The position numbers and the translations under genes were made by a program. Under the pieces are notes generated by a model that made no database searches, had not been told where the DNA came from, and worked only from the letters and a program-made list of their open reading frames with translations. Shown piece after piece: positions 1 to 9,349 of a stretch of DNA of 64,000 bases. This DNA is from Plantactinospora soyae. GTDB taxonomy: Bacteria > Actinomycetota > Actinomycetes > Mycobacteriales > Micromonosporaceae. The stretch is from the NCBI RefSeq assembly GCF_014874095.1, contig NZ_JADBEB010000001.1:3162001-3226000 (forward strand), written 5' to 3'. How positions within the stretch are numbered: position 1 is the first letter of the stretch; each line of letters starts with the position of its first letter.

Positions 1-700
1 CGTGGTGAAGGCCGACGGCGTCTCCGGACTCGCGGCCGCGAAGTTCGGCGACAGCGACGCGATGCAGGTCGGTGACCAGGTGCTGGCGCTCGGCAGCCCG
101 CTCGGCCTGCAGGGCTCGGTGACCGCCGGCATCATCAGCGCCCGGGACCGCACGATCCAGGCCGGTGGCGGCCAGGAGGAGCAGCCGAACCCGTTCGGGC
201 AGCCGCAGCAGCAACAGGGCGCCGCCAGCTCGATCTCCGGCCTGCTCCAGACCGACGCGCCGATCAACCCGGGCAACTCCGGCGGGGCACTGGTCAACAC
301 CAAGGCCGAGGTGATCGGCATCAACACCGCGATCGCCACCGCCGGCCAGGGCACCGGCAACATCGGGGTCGGCTTCGCGATCCCGAGCAACAAGGCGATG
401 GTGGTTGCCGAGGCGCTCCAGCGGGGCGAGAAGGTCAGTCACCCGTCGCTCGGGGTCCAGGTGACCGCCGCCGAGAGCGGGGGCGCGCTGATCGCCGCGG
501 TCCAGCCGGACAGCCCGGCCGCCAAGGCCGGACTCCAGCAGGGCGACGTGGTCACCCAGTTCGGCGACAAGCGGATCAACGACTCCGACGATCTCGTCGG
601 GGCCGTACAGGGCGGCAAGGTCGGTGACCAGGTGCAGGTGACGTACACCCGAAACGGAGCCGAAAAGTCGGCAACCGTGACGCTCGCCGAAACGTCGTAA
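1..700 (+). CDS. HtrA/DegP-type trypsin-like serine protease with PDZ domain, 5'-truncated by window
   Basis: The visible 232 residues are the C-terminal part of a surface-associated HtrA-family protease. The catalytic serine lies in GNSGGAL near residue 93, inside a typical trypsin-2 fold segment (LALGSPLGL, then SVTAGIISA, then GFAIPSN). A single PDZ domain follows at about residues 148-225, with the usual [11 protein letters not shown] signature. A Gln/Pro-rich insertion at about residues 57-76 is a loop seen in actinobacterial members. The histidine and aspartate of the triad, and any N-terminal membrane segment, lie before the window, so position 1 is not the real start. The gene ends in TAA and is followed by a strong hairpin. 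The family degrades or refolds misfolded envelope proteins. Confidence 0.93.
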   Translation, partial: VVKADGVSGLAAAKFGDSDAMQVGDQVLALGSPLGLQGSVTAGIISARDRTIQAGGGQEEQPNPFGQPQQQQGAASSISGLLQTDAPINPGNSGGALVNTKAEVIGINTAIATAGQGTGNIGVGFAIPSNKAMVVAEALQRGEKVSHPSLGVQVTAAESGGALIAAVQPDSPAAKAGLQQGDVVTQFGDKRINDSDDLVGAVQGGKVGDQVQVTYTRNGAEKSATVTLAETS

Positions 701-763
701 GGATAGGACGACCGCAGGCTTTCGGGTCGACCCTCCGGAAACGGTAGGTGGACCTCCTCCCCA

Positions 764-820
764 GAGCGGCGGGCGACATGACCAAGGGGGTTGGTCAGGT
801 CGCCCGCCGCTCCTCCTTTT
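764..820 (+). terminator. Strong intrinsic terminator after the HtrA gene
   Basis: A 14-bp perfect stem (764-777 with 799-812) continues inward, after one mismatch, with TGACCAA/TTGGTCA around a GGGGG loop. The 3' side runs into a T-rich stretch (CCTTTT). It lies 64 bases after the HtrA stop and ends transcription before the BON gene. Confidence 0.85.
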
Positions 821-1000
821 CCCGGTTCCGCCACCCCTTCGAGACACCCGCTCCGGTCCCTCGATCCGCCAGCGGGGCTTCACCTGTTCCGGGTGAGCCC
901 GGCTCACCCGGACCGGGGCGAATATCGGGGGTGCTCTGCAAGTGCGGGACCGGCCTCGACCGAGACCGGGGGACCGCGACGGACCTGGGGAGGGGCGGCG

Positions 1001-1678
1001 ATGAGTACCGCGACCATGGCTCGCAGCGATGCGGACATCCAGCGTGAGGTACTGGCCGAGCTGGCCTGGGACCCCCGGGTCCGGGCCAGCGAGATCGGCG
1101 TCTCGGTCAAGAGCGGCATCGGCACCCTCACCGGCTGGGTCGACAGCTACGCCAAGAAGTGGGCGGCGGAGCGCACCGCACACCGGATCCGGGGGATCCG
1201 GGCGGTCGCCAACGACATCGAGGTACGACTGCCCGGCGACGCCGAGCGCCACGACTCCGACATCGCGACGGCGGCGAGCCGGGCCCTGGAGTGGGACGAA
1301 TTCGTGCCGGTGGAGCAGATCGAGGTGACCGTCGCCAACGCCTGGCTGACGTTGCGGGGCGAGGTCGAGCGGGGCTACCAGAAACGCGCCGCCGAGCGGT
1401 CGGTCCGGCGGTTGACCGGGGTACGGGGCGTCACCAACCTGATCGCGGTCCGGCCGGTCGACGGGATCTCGGCCGAGGAGATCCAGCGTGACATCCGGAG
1501 CGCCCTGGCCCGGACGGTGAACGCCGACGTCGGGCTGATCGAGATCGACGTCGACGGGGAGACCGTGGTGCTCACCGGCGAGGTGCGGTCGTGGTTGGAC
1601 CGGGAGCAGGCCGAACGGGTGGCCTGGGCGGCTCCCGGGGTCGTCGACGTCGAGATCCGACTCACCCTGGCCACCTGA
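1001..1678 (+). CDS. Triple BON-domain protein
   Basis: This 225-residue protein consists almost wholly of three BON domains at about residues 8-80, 86-155 and 158-225. Each has the pattern of a helix, then a strand pair with a conserved glycine (GTLTGWVDSYAKK, LTLRGEVERGYQK, VVLTGEVRSWLDR), then a helix and a final V..V strand. BON domains bind phospholipid or other hydrophobic ligands. There is no signal peptide or membrane segment, so it is probably cytoplasmic, like the OsmY/Kbp-type stress proteins. The ATG at 1001 is chosen because GGGGAGGGG precedes it by about six bases. The reading frame is open further upstream, but that part is low-complexity. The 3' gap to the glycosyltransferase is 60 bases, so they may be co-transcribed. 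Confidence 0.88.
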   Translation: MSTATMARSDADIQREVLAELAWDPRVRASEIGVSVKSGIGTLTGWVDSYAKKWAAERTAHRIRGIRAVANDIEVRLPGDAERHDSDIATAASRALEWDEFVPVEQIEVTVANAWLTLRGEVERGYQKRAAERSVRRLTGVRGVTNLIAVRPVDGISAEEIQRDIRSALARTVNADVGLIEIDVDGETVVLTGEVRSWLDREQAERVAWAAPGVVDVEIRLTLAT

Positions 1679-1738
1679 TCCGTCGGGACCCGCGGCGCCA
1701 CACCATCCGAGCTGCCGGCCCCGAGGGAGGACCGCTGC

Positions 1739-2848
1739 GTGACGAAGAATCCGTCCGAAGGACCACTGCCGACCAGCCGACTGCGGATCGCGATGGTCGT
1801 GCCCCCGTGGTACGAACTGCCACCGCGCGGCTACGGCGGGCTGGAGCAGGTCTGCTCGGCGTTGGTGGACGCGCTCGCGGCCAAGGGACACGAGGTGACC
1901 CTCTTCGGCGCGGGTACGGGCACGGGCACGGCGGCGCACTTCGTCGGGACCGTACCGGAGTTGCAACACCACCGGCTCGGGCAGGCGCTGCCGGAGCTGG
2001 CCCACCTGTCCCGGGTCAACCGGATGATCTCGCCGGACTCGTTCGACATCGTGCACGACCACACCACCGTCGGGCCGTACGCCGCCGCCGAGCGCTCCGT
2101 GCCGACGCTGACCACCGTGCACGGGATGCCGGCCGGTGAGCTCGGGGAGGTGCTCGGCGACATCGACCCCCGGGTGGGACTGGTCGCGATCTCGCACACC
2201 CAGCGGCGGCTGGCCCCCGAGCTGGGCTGGGCCGCCACCATCCACAACGGAATCTCGACCGCCGGGCTGGTGACGAAATCCGCGCCGGGGATGGGTCCGG
2301 TGTTGTGGCTGGCCCGGTTCAGCGCCGACAAGGGCCCCGACCTGGCGATCGAAGCCTGTAGGACGGCCGGCCTGCCGCTGGTGCTGGCCGGCAAGTGCGA
2401 CTCGCGCGCCGAACGCCAGTACCTCGAACAGGTCATCGAACCGATGGTGGGGTCGGACGTGACCGTGCTGCGCAATCCGGACCGGGACGCCACCGTACGG
2501 CTGATGCTCGCCGCCCGCGCCCTGATCATGCCGATCCGCTGGGAGGAGCCGTTCGGCATGGTGATGGTCGAGGCGATGGCCACCGGTACTCCGGTGGTGG
2601 CGCTGAACCGGGGGGCCGTACCGGAACTGATCCGGCACGGCGAGACCGGACTGATCTGCGACGAAGCCGAGGATCTGGCGCCGGCCCTGATCGACGTCGC
2701 CCGGCTGGATCCGGGCGTCTGTGCGGCTCATGTCCGGCGGAACTTCTCCGCCGAGCGGATGGCCGACGACTACGAGCGGGCCTACCGGGCCTGGGCCACC
2801 CCCCAGCCGCACGCCGAGCAGGCCTCCACACCCTCGGTGGCCTGGTGA
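1739..2848 (+). CDS. GT4-family glycosyltransferase
   Basis: This 369-residue GT-B glycosyltransferase has an N-terminal acceptor domain beginning with a beta strand and glycine-rich turn (AMVVPPWYELPPRGYGGLE) and a C-terminal nucleotide-sugar domain. The GT4 signature is clear near residue 270: EEPFGMVMVEAMATGTPVV, followed by GAVPELI. The group includes enzymes that transfer hexoses to lipids, trehalose precursors or antibiotic aglycones, and the acceptor cannot be told from sequence. There are no membrane segments. The GTG start at 1739 has GAGGGAGG nine bases upstream. It is followed within 11 bases by a dispersed palindromic repeat that probably acts as the terminator. Confidence 0.87.
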   Translation: MTKNPSEGPLPTSRLRIAMVVPPWYELPPRGYGGLEQVCSALVDALAAKGHEVTLFGAGTGTGTAAHFVGTVPELQHHRLGQALPELAHLSRVNRMISPDSFDIVHDHTTVGPYAAAERSVPTLTTVHGMPAGELGEVLGDIDPRVGLVAISHTQRRLAPELGWAATIHNGISTAGLVTKSAPGMGPVLWLARFSADKGPDLAIEACRTAGLPLVLAGKCDSRAERQYLEQVIEPMVGSDVTVLRNPDRDATVRLMLAARALIMPIRWEEPFGMVMVEAMATGTPVVALNRGAVPELIRHGETGLICDEAEDLAPALIDVARLDPGVCAAHVRRNFSAERMADDYERAYRAWATPQPHAEQASTPSVAW

Positions 2849-2858
2849 GGTCCGACAC

Positions 2859-2908
2859 AAGGAAGGGCCCCCTTTTATCGGATTTTGTATAGGAGGGGCC
2901 CCTTCCTA
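2859..2908. repeat. Dispersed palindromic GGGCCC repeat, diverged copy 1
   Basis: Two arms related to AGGAAGGGCCCC and GGGGCCCCTTCCT are separated by an AT-rich loop (TTTTATCGGATTTTGTATAG). It is an imperfect version of the elements at 40799-40850 and 58377-58428. It lies directly after a gene end, where the hairpin could stop transcription. Confidence 0.8.
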
Positions 2909-3028
2909 ACACCTCAGCCGCGGGTACGGAACGACGCCGGTTAATGTCGGGTAGCGGACGCGATTACACCCCGGGCGGATCGACGCTTTACTCTGCATGC
3001 CGCAGCGACACGCGGAGGGCAGAGGTCA

Positions 3029-6000
3029 GTGGCCGTCGTCGAGAGCCGGGTGAGCGTCTGGGAGGCACTGGCCGGCCGTGCACCGGGCCGGCCACTGGGT
3101 CCGGCCGAGCCGGGAGTGTGGAGCGCCGTCGTCGAGCGGCTGAATCCCGCCCGGGCCCGACCCGTACTGCGACCCGACATCGAGGCCGCCGAGCTGGTCT
3201 CGGTACGCGGGGTCCCGTACGTCATGCTGCGCTCTCCCGACGCCCGGGGTGACGCCTGCTACCTGCGGCTCTCCCCGCAGGAGTGGCAGCTGGCCGGGCT
3301 GATGGACGGCTCCCGGACGGTGGCCCGGCTGGTCGCGGAGTTCGCCCGGATCGCCGGCCGGCTCGCCCCGGACCAGGTCACCCGGGTCGTCGCCGACCTG
3401 GCCGGCAACCGGATGCTGGCCGAGCTTCCGGTCGACGCGTTCCGCCCGCTCGACCGGGTGCACCGGCGGCCGTGGCCGGTACGGCTGGGCCGCGGCCTGC
3501 TGGCGGCGGCCAAGGGGCAGCGGACGGTGGTGGCCGACATCGACCGGCTGGTCGACCTCGTCTACCGGGGCGGCGGCCGGCTGCTCTTCACCCGGGTGGC
3601 GGCCGGAGTACTCGGCGTCGTGGCGGTTCTCGGACTACTGCTCTTCGCTTGGACCTGGTGGGCCGGGGACCAGTCGCTGTTCCTGACCGACGGGTCGTAC
3701 GCGGCCGGCGCGGTGGTGCTGGTCGGACTCAACGTGCTCGCCCTGGCCTGCCACGAACTGGGGCACGCCCTGGCGACGAAGCACGCCGGACGCCGGGTAC
3801 CGGCCGCGGGCTTCCTGGTCTACTTCGGCATCCCGTCGGTCTTCGTCGACACCACGGACGTCTGGATGGCCGGCCGCCGGGCCCGGATGCTCACCACGGC
3901 GGCCGGGCCGGCCGCCGGGCTGATCCTGGCCGGTCTCGCCCAGCTCGTCGGTCTGTTGGTGCCCGAGACGGCGCCGTGGACGTTCAAGCTCGCCTTCGCC
4001 TGGTACCTCAACGCGCTGTTCAACCTGAACCCGTTCCTCGCGTTGGACGGCTACTACCTGCTGATGGACTGGCTGGAGATACCCAACCTGCGCTCGCGCG
4101 GCCTGGCACACGTGCTTGCCCGGTTGCGGCGCCGGCCACCGAGCTGGGCCCAGCTCGACCGGGAGGGCCGGCTCGTCGCCCTGTACGGCACCCTCGCCCT
4201 GCTCTGGGTGGTGATCGCGGTCAACCTCGGTTGGCGGATCTGGACGGACCGGGTCGCCGGGCTGGTGCTCGGGCTGTGGCGTTCCGGCTGGCCGGCCCGG
4301 CTGCTGTTGTTCGCCGTGATCGCCGGCCTCGCCGCGCCGTTGGTCTACCTCGCGGTCGGCTGGTTCGCCGCCCGGTTCCGATCGCTACGCGGCCGGTGGA
4401 TCGAGCGCCGCCATCGGAGTGACCTGCCCCGCCGGCTGGACGCGCTACGGAACTCGTCACTGGGGCGGCTGCCGTCGACCACCCTCGCCGATCTGGCCGC
4501 GCGGGCCCGGTGGGTACGGCCGCGTACCGGTCAGCACCTGGTCTTCGCGGGCGCCGCCCAGTCGACCGTCTACCTGGTCGCCGACGGCGCGATGGAGGGC
4601 CGGCGCCCGGGGGACCCGGGCGGGCTGGTCCGGCAGCGGCTCGGCCCGGGCGGCGTGATCGGCCTGGCCAACGCGCTCACCGGGACCCCGGCCACCCTGG
4701 ACTGGCACACCGCCGGCACCGTCCTGCTCGGCATGCCGGCGGCGGTGGTGGTCGCCGGGGTGGGCCCGCTGCCCGGACCGCCCCTCGCCGACCGGGCCGA
4801 GGCCGAGGCACTCTTCGCCGAGGCACCCGCGCTGCGCGGACTCACCGCCGAGGACCGGCTGGGTCTGGTCGCCGGCGCCCGGGTGGTGGCGCTGGGCGCC
4901 GGGGACCCGGTCACCCTCGCCGGGGCGAACGACGCCGTCGTGGTCGAGTCCGGGGTCATCGAACTGCCCGACGGCACCCAGCTTCGCAGGGGTACGGTGA
5001 TCGGCCCGGCCGGCGAGGGCGAACCGGGTACGGTCGCCACCGCCCGTACGCCGGTGCGGATCTGGGCCCTGCCGGCGGTCACCGGCCTGCCGCTGCTGTT
5101 CGGCGCCCCGGCCGAGCCGGTCAGCGCGACCGGCGCCAGTACGCCGGGCAGCGCGCCCCGGACGGGCGTACATCCGGGCGCCGGTTACCCGCCCCTGGCC
5201 GCGCCGCCCGGTCCGCCCCCGTCCGGGGTGGACGACGACGTCGACCGGCGGTTCGAGCGGCGGCTCTGGTGGCTGGTCCTGCTCTTCCTGCTGCTGGCCC
5301 TGCTCGCCAGCGCCAGCAATCTGATCCCGGGGCCCGCATGGGCGGAGATGCCCCGGGACCGGGCCCTGCTCGCGGCCGAGCGGGGACGGCTCGTCGCGAC
5401 CGTCGACGGCCGGAGCGTGACCCTGGCCGAGGGGAGCCGGATCTATGTCGGCGACGGTGACCGGATCCGGGTGTCTGCCCGGTCCCGGGGTCTCCTGACG
5501 TTCCAGGGCGGGTCGACGGCCACCCTCTGCGCGGGTGCCCGGACCACGGTCGGCGCCCTCTGGAGCGACGGGACGCGGACGATCACCCCGCACGGCCGGC
5601 TGACCCTCGACGCCGGTCGGATGCTCGCCGACACGGAGAGCCCCAGCCCCGCCTTCGCGCCCCTCGCACTCCTGGTGAACCGGCCCGCCGGTGGGATCAG
5701 CAACCGGGGCCCGGCCCGGTACACGGCCTGGACCCGGAGCATCGAGGTCTCGGCCGGCGAGGTACGCGTCGCCGGGATCCGGCAGGAGGCCAGCGGCCGG
5801 CCGTCCCGGTGCGGTGCCGACGACTCACCGGAGGGTACGGGGCCGGGCGGCACTCCCGGTGCTCCCGAGTCGACCGGTCCCGGAACCACGACACCGACCC
5901 CGACGCCGAGCGTCGGACCCTCCCCGACCGCCTCGGCCACGCCGACGCCGGTGCCGACGACGCCCGGCGCGAACCCGACCACCCCGGCCGGTACCCCGAG

Positions 6001-6427
6001 GACGACCGGTCCTCCGGTCACGCCGCCCCGGACGACGGCCCCACCCACCACCACCGTCCCGACCACGCCATCCAGAGACGAAGCCGGGCCGACCTTCTCG
6101 GGCGTCTTCGCCGAGCCGACCAGCATCTCCCGCCCCTCCTGCGGACCCGACGGGGTGGCCACCATCGGCGGATCGGTCGCCGACAACGTCACTCCGGGTT
6201 CGGAGATCAAGATGACCGCGAGCTGGTCTCTCGGAGAGGGGGACGGCGGCTCGGTGCAACTCAAGCGCTCCGGCGAGTCGTTCCAGGGTGACGTCGTCGT
6301 CCCGTACCGCAGGGAGAACAGCCAGGGCGGGACGATCGGGGTACAGATCGGGGCGGTAGACGCCGCCGGTAACTCGTCGGAGACCAGCCTGACCATCAAC
6401 CTGGAATCGTGTGGGACCGTCGGATGA
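3029..6427 (+). CDS. PqqD-like / M50 zinc peptidase / cNMP-like / FecR-like fusion membrane protein
   Basis: This 1132-residue protein has at least five parts. Residues about 50-135 resemble a PqqD-type peptide-binding (RRE) domain (YLRLSPQEWQLAGLMDGSRT). Residues about 190-450 form a polytopic M50 peptidase with zinc motif HELGH at 242-246 and LDG at 339-341. Residues about 475-580, and a weaker second copy to about 690, look like cyclic-nucleotide-binding folds (GPGGVIGLANALTG). A last membrane helix lies at 746-768. It is followed by a FecR-like outer domain, a Pro/Thr-rich linker at about 940-1020, and an Ig-like tail (VGAVDAAGN type). The GTG start follows GGAGGGCAGAGG. The zinc-ribbon gene begins 9 bases after its stop. 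Putative peptide zinc metalloproteases of RiPP/NHLM clusters share the PqqD-M50 and cNMP parts. The function here is inferred. Confidence 0.8.
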   Translation: MAVVESRVSVWEALAGRAPGRPLGPAEPGVWSAVVERLNPARARPVLRPDIEAAELVSVRGVPYVMLRSPDARGDACYLRLSPQEWQLAGLMDGSRTVARLVAEFARIAGRLAPDQVTRVVADLAGNRMLAELPVDAFRPLDRVHRRPWPVRLGRGLLAAAKGQRTVVADIDRLVDLVYRGGGRLLFTRVAAGVLGVVAVLGLLLFAWTWWAGDQSLFLTDGSYAAGAVVLVGLNVLALACHELGHALATKHAGRRVPAAGFLVYFGIPSVFVDTTDVWMAGRRARMLTTAAGPAAGLILAGLAQLVGLLVPETAPWTFKLAFAWYLNALFNLNPFLALDGYYLLMDWLEIPNLRSRGLAHVLARLRRRPPSWAQLDREGRLVALYGTLALLWVVIAVNLGWRIWTDRVAGLVLGLWRSGWPARLLLFAVIAGLAAPLVYLAVGWFAARFRSLRGRWIERRHRSDLPRRLDALRNSSLGRLPSTTLADLAARARWVRPRTGQHLVFAGAAQSTVYLVADGAMEGRRPGDPGGLVRQRLGPGGVIGLANALTGTPATLDWHTAGTVLLGMPAAVVVAGVGPLPGPPLADRAEAEALFAEAPALRGLTAEDRLGLVAGARVVALGAGDPVTLAGANDAVVVESGVIELPDGTQLRRGTVIGPAGEGEPGTVATARTPVRIWALPAVTGLPLLFGAPAEPVSATGASTPGSAPRTGVHPGAGYPPLAAPPGPPPSGVDDDVDRRFERRLWWLVLLFLLLALLASASNLIPGPAWAEMPRDRALLAAERGRLVATVDGRSVTLAEGSRIYVGDGDRIRVSARSRGLLTFQGGSTATLCAGARTTVGALWSDGTRTITPHGRLTLDAGRMLADTESPSPAFAPLALLVNRPAGGISNRGPARYTAWTRSIEVSAGEVRVAGIRQEASGRPSRCGADDSPEGTGPGGTPGAPESTGPGTTTPTPTPSVGPSPTASATPTPVPTTPGANPTTPAGTPRTTGPPVTPPRTTAPPTTTVPTTPSRDEAGPTFSGVFAEPTSISRPSCGPDGVATIGGSVADNVTPGSEIKMTASWSLGEGDGGSVQLKRSGESFQGDVVVPYRRENSQGGTIGVQIGAVDAAGNSSETSLTINLESCGTVG

Positions 6428-6436
6428 GGAGTTGCC

Positions 6437-6652
6437 GTGCTCTGTTGGTTCTGTCCGAAGGCGGCCCGGGGCGGGTGCCGGTTCTGTGGGCGCGGCGTCT
6501 GTGAGGACCATGCCCGGTTCGGGCCGTATCTGCTCCAGGTGCACCGGTCGGAGGCGCGCGGCCGGGCCGAGGGGCTGGTGGTCGAGGACGCGTTGCAGTG
6601 CGGTACCTGTCGGCCACGCCCACAGCCGGTGCCAATGCCCGAACTGGACTGA
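6437..6652 (+). CDS. Small zinc-ribbon protein
   Basis: This 71-residue protein carries three Cys-x2-Cys knuckles (CWFC, CRFC, CGTC) plus a Cys and His in between (CEDH), enough for two zinc sites. There is no signal peptide or membrane helix, so it is probably cytoplasmic. The GTG start lies 9 bases after the M50 fusion gene, with GAGGAG of that gene's end as ribosome site, so the two are almost certainly translated from one mRNA. It is too small for an enzyme. A role as an adaptor or regulator of the M50 protein is a guess from context only. I do not recognise a named family. Confidence 0.75.
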   Translation: MLCWFCPKAARGGCRFCGRGVCEDHARFGPYLLQVHRSEARGRAEGLVVEDALQCGTCRPRPQPVPMPELD

Positions 6653-6742
6653 TCGGCCGTAGTCCGGGCCGACCGGTCGGGGGACTGCCCGGATGGCACG
6701 TCGGCGTTAGCGTGGGTAGGCCGGCGTACCGAGGGGGCTACC

Positions 6743-7705
6743 GTGAGTGACTTCGATGTCGTACTGGAGCGGCTCGTCGCCGACCCGGCGTTCGCGGCCG
6801 CGTTGTCCGTCGACCCGGTCGGCACCCTCGCCGGTTACCGGCTCGACGCGGACGAACTGGCCCTGCTCCAACTGCAACTCGGCGACGACGTGGGTGGACA
6901 GCACGGCGTCGAGACCCGGGCCAACCAGTCGAGCCTGTTCGGCATGTTCACCCCGCTGGTCGGGCTGGCCGGCGCGCTGCCCGCCGTCAACGAGATCGGC
7001 ACCAGTGGGCTGGGCCGGCCGTCGGCTTCGGCGGAGGGCTTCGGCACCGCCGTACCGGTGCAGGGGTTGGGTGCGACGTCCGTGCCGGGCCAGGGTTTCG
7101 GTGCGGCGCCGGTTCCCGCCTCGGGCGCGTTGGCCGGTCCGGTCGACGGCTTCGGTACGGCTCCGGGATGTGCCGCACCGGCGGTCGAGGCCGGAGCGGG
7201 AGCACCGGTGGGTGGACTCGCCGGGCTGGGTGACGAGATCGGCCGGTCGATAGGGTCGGCGACCGATGCCGCGCTGGCCGCCCCGGGCGGTGGCCTCGGT
7301 GCGACGCTGGCCGATCCGGCTGCCGGACTGGCCGCCGCGCTGGCCGGTGCCGAGACGGGCTTCGGGGCCGCCGACCCACCGTTCGACGTCGAGCCGCCGT
7401 CCGATGCCGAGCCGGCCGTACCGGACGGGTACCGGACCCGGGTCGACATCGACGGCGACGGGGACTGGGACCGGCACACCCTGCACGGGCGGGCCGACGG
7501 CGGCGTGGACATCCTGGTCGACGCCGACCGGGACGGCCGTACCGACTTCGTGGGCCACGACCTCGACGCCGACGGTCTCGTCGACATCGGCGAGTACGAC
7601 AAGAACCGCGACGGCTTCTTCGAGAAGCGGATGTACGACGACGACGGCGACGGCTGGATGGACCGGACGGTACGGGCCGAGCCACCGGCCGATTCCGGGT
7701 ACTGA
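6743..7705 (+). CDS. Leader-like N-domain / Gly-Ala-rich / EF-hand-like repeat protein
   Basis: This 320-residue protein has three zones. The first 50 residues are helical and read DPAFAAALSVDPVGTLAGY followed by LDADELALLQLQL. This resembles the leader helices of Nif11/NHLP-type RiPP precursors (DPAFRAAL...DP...L..YGLT..E). Residues about 60-225 are low-complexity Gly/Ala/Pro-rich, with GFGTA and GLGAT repeats. Residues about 232-310 contain five DxDxDG-type calcium loops (DIDGDGD, DADRDGR, DLDADGL, DKNRDGF, DDDGDGW). There is no signal peptide. It starts with GTG behind GAGGGGG, 90 bases after the zinc-ribbon gene. Next to a PqqD-fused M50 peptidase it is the natural candidate substrate, but no processing site can be proven. 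Confidence 0.72.
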   Translation: MSDFDVVLERLVADPAFAAALSVDPVGTLAGYRLDADELALLQLQLGDDVGGQHGVETRANQSSLFGMFTPLVGLAGALPAVNEIGTSGLGRPSASAEGFGTAVPVQGLGATSVPGQGFGAAPVPASGALAGPVDGFGTAPGCAAPAVEAGAGAPVGGLAGLGDEIGRSIGSATDAALAAPGGGLGATLADPAAGLAAALAGAETGFGAADPPFDVEPPSDAEPAVPDGYRTRVDIDGDGDWDRHTLHGRADGGVDILVDADRDGRTDFVGHDLDADGLVDIGEYDKNRDGFFEKRMYDDDGDGWMDRTVRAEPPADSGY

Positions 7706-7955
7706 CGTCCAGCCCGCCCGCCCGGGTGACGGGGCGGTGGAGCGACCGACACCACGCCGGTCGGTCGATCCGTTGTCGTTCCCGAGCGGGACAACATGTC
7801 GGGCGACGCCGTGGCAGTATGCCGTCCGACGTACCGTGCGGAGCCGCCTGGCGCATCGGATTTCGCCGTCCGGCGCACCGTGCGTGGCCGTCCGGCGCAA
7901 CAGGACTGGCGCGTGGACCGCACTGCCCTGACGATGGCGACAGGAGGTGGTCGCC

Positions 7956-9277
<1,322 letters not shown>

Positions 9278-9281
<4 letters not shown>

Positions 9282-9304
9282 ACCGCCGGGTGGCGCCGGT
9301 TCAG
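9278..9304. terminator. Hairpin between convergent ABC ATPase and kinase genes
   Basis: CTGAACCG at 9278-9285 pairs with CGGTTCAG at 9297-9304. It covers the ABC gene's stop codon and lies 46 bases from the kinase stop, so it can serve both strands. There is no T-run. Confidence 0.5.
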
Positions 9305-9349
9305 CACCGCAGTGGTGGCGAGCCGGCGCCGGGCCCGGATCAGCGCGAA

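Noticed and set aside
6743-7705. Classical RiPP precursor
   Set aside because: The part after the leader-like helix is about 270 residues with calcium loops and no short Cys/Ser/Thr-rich core; kept only as a leader-like protein.
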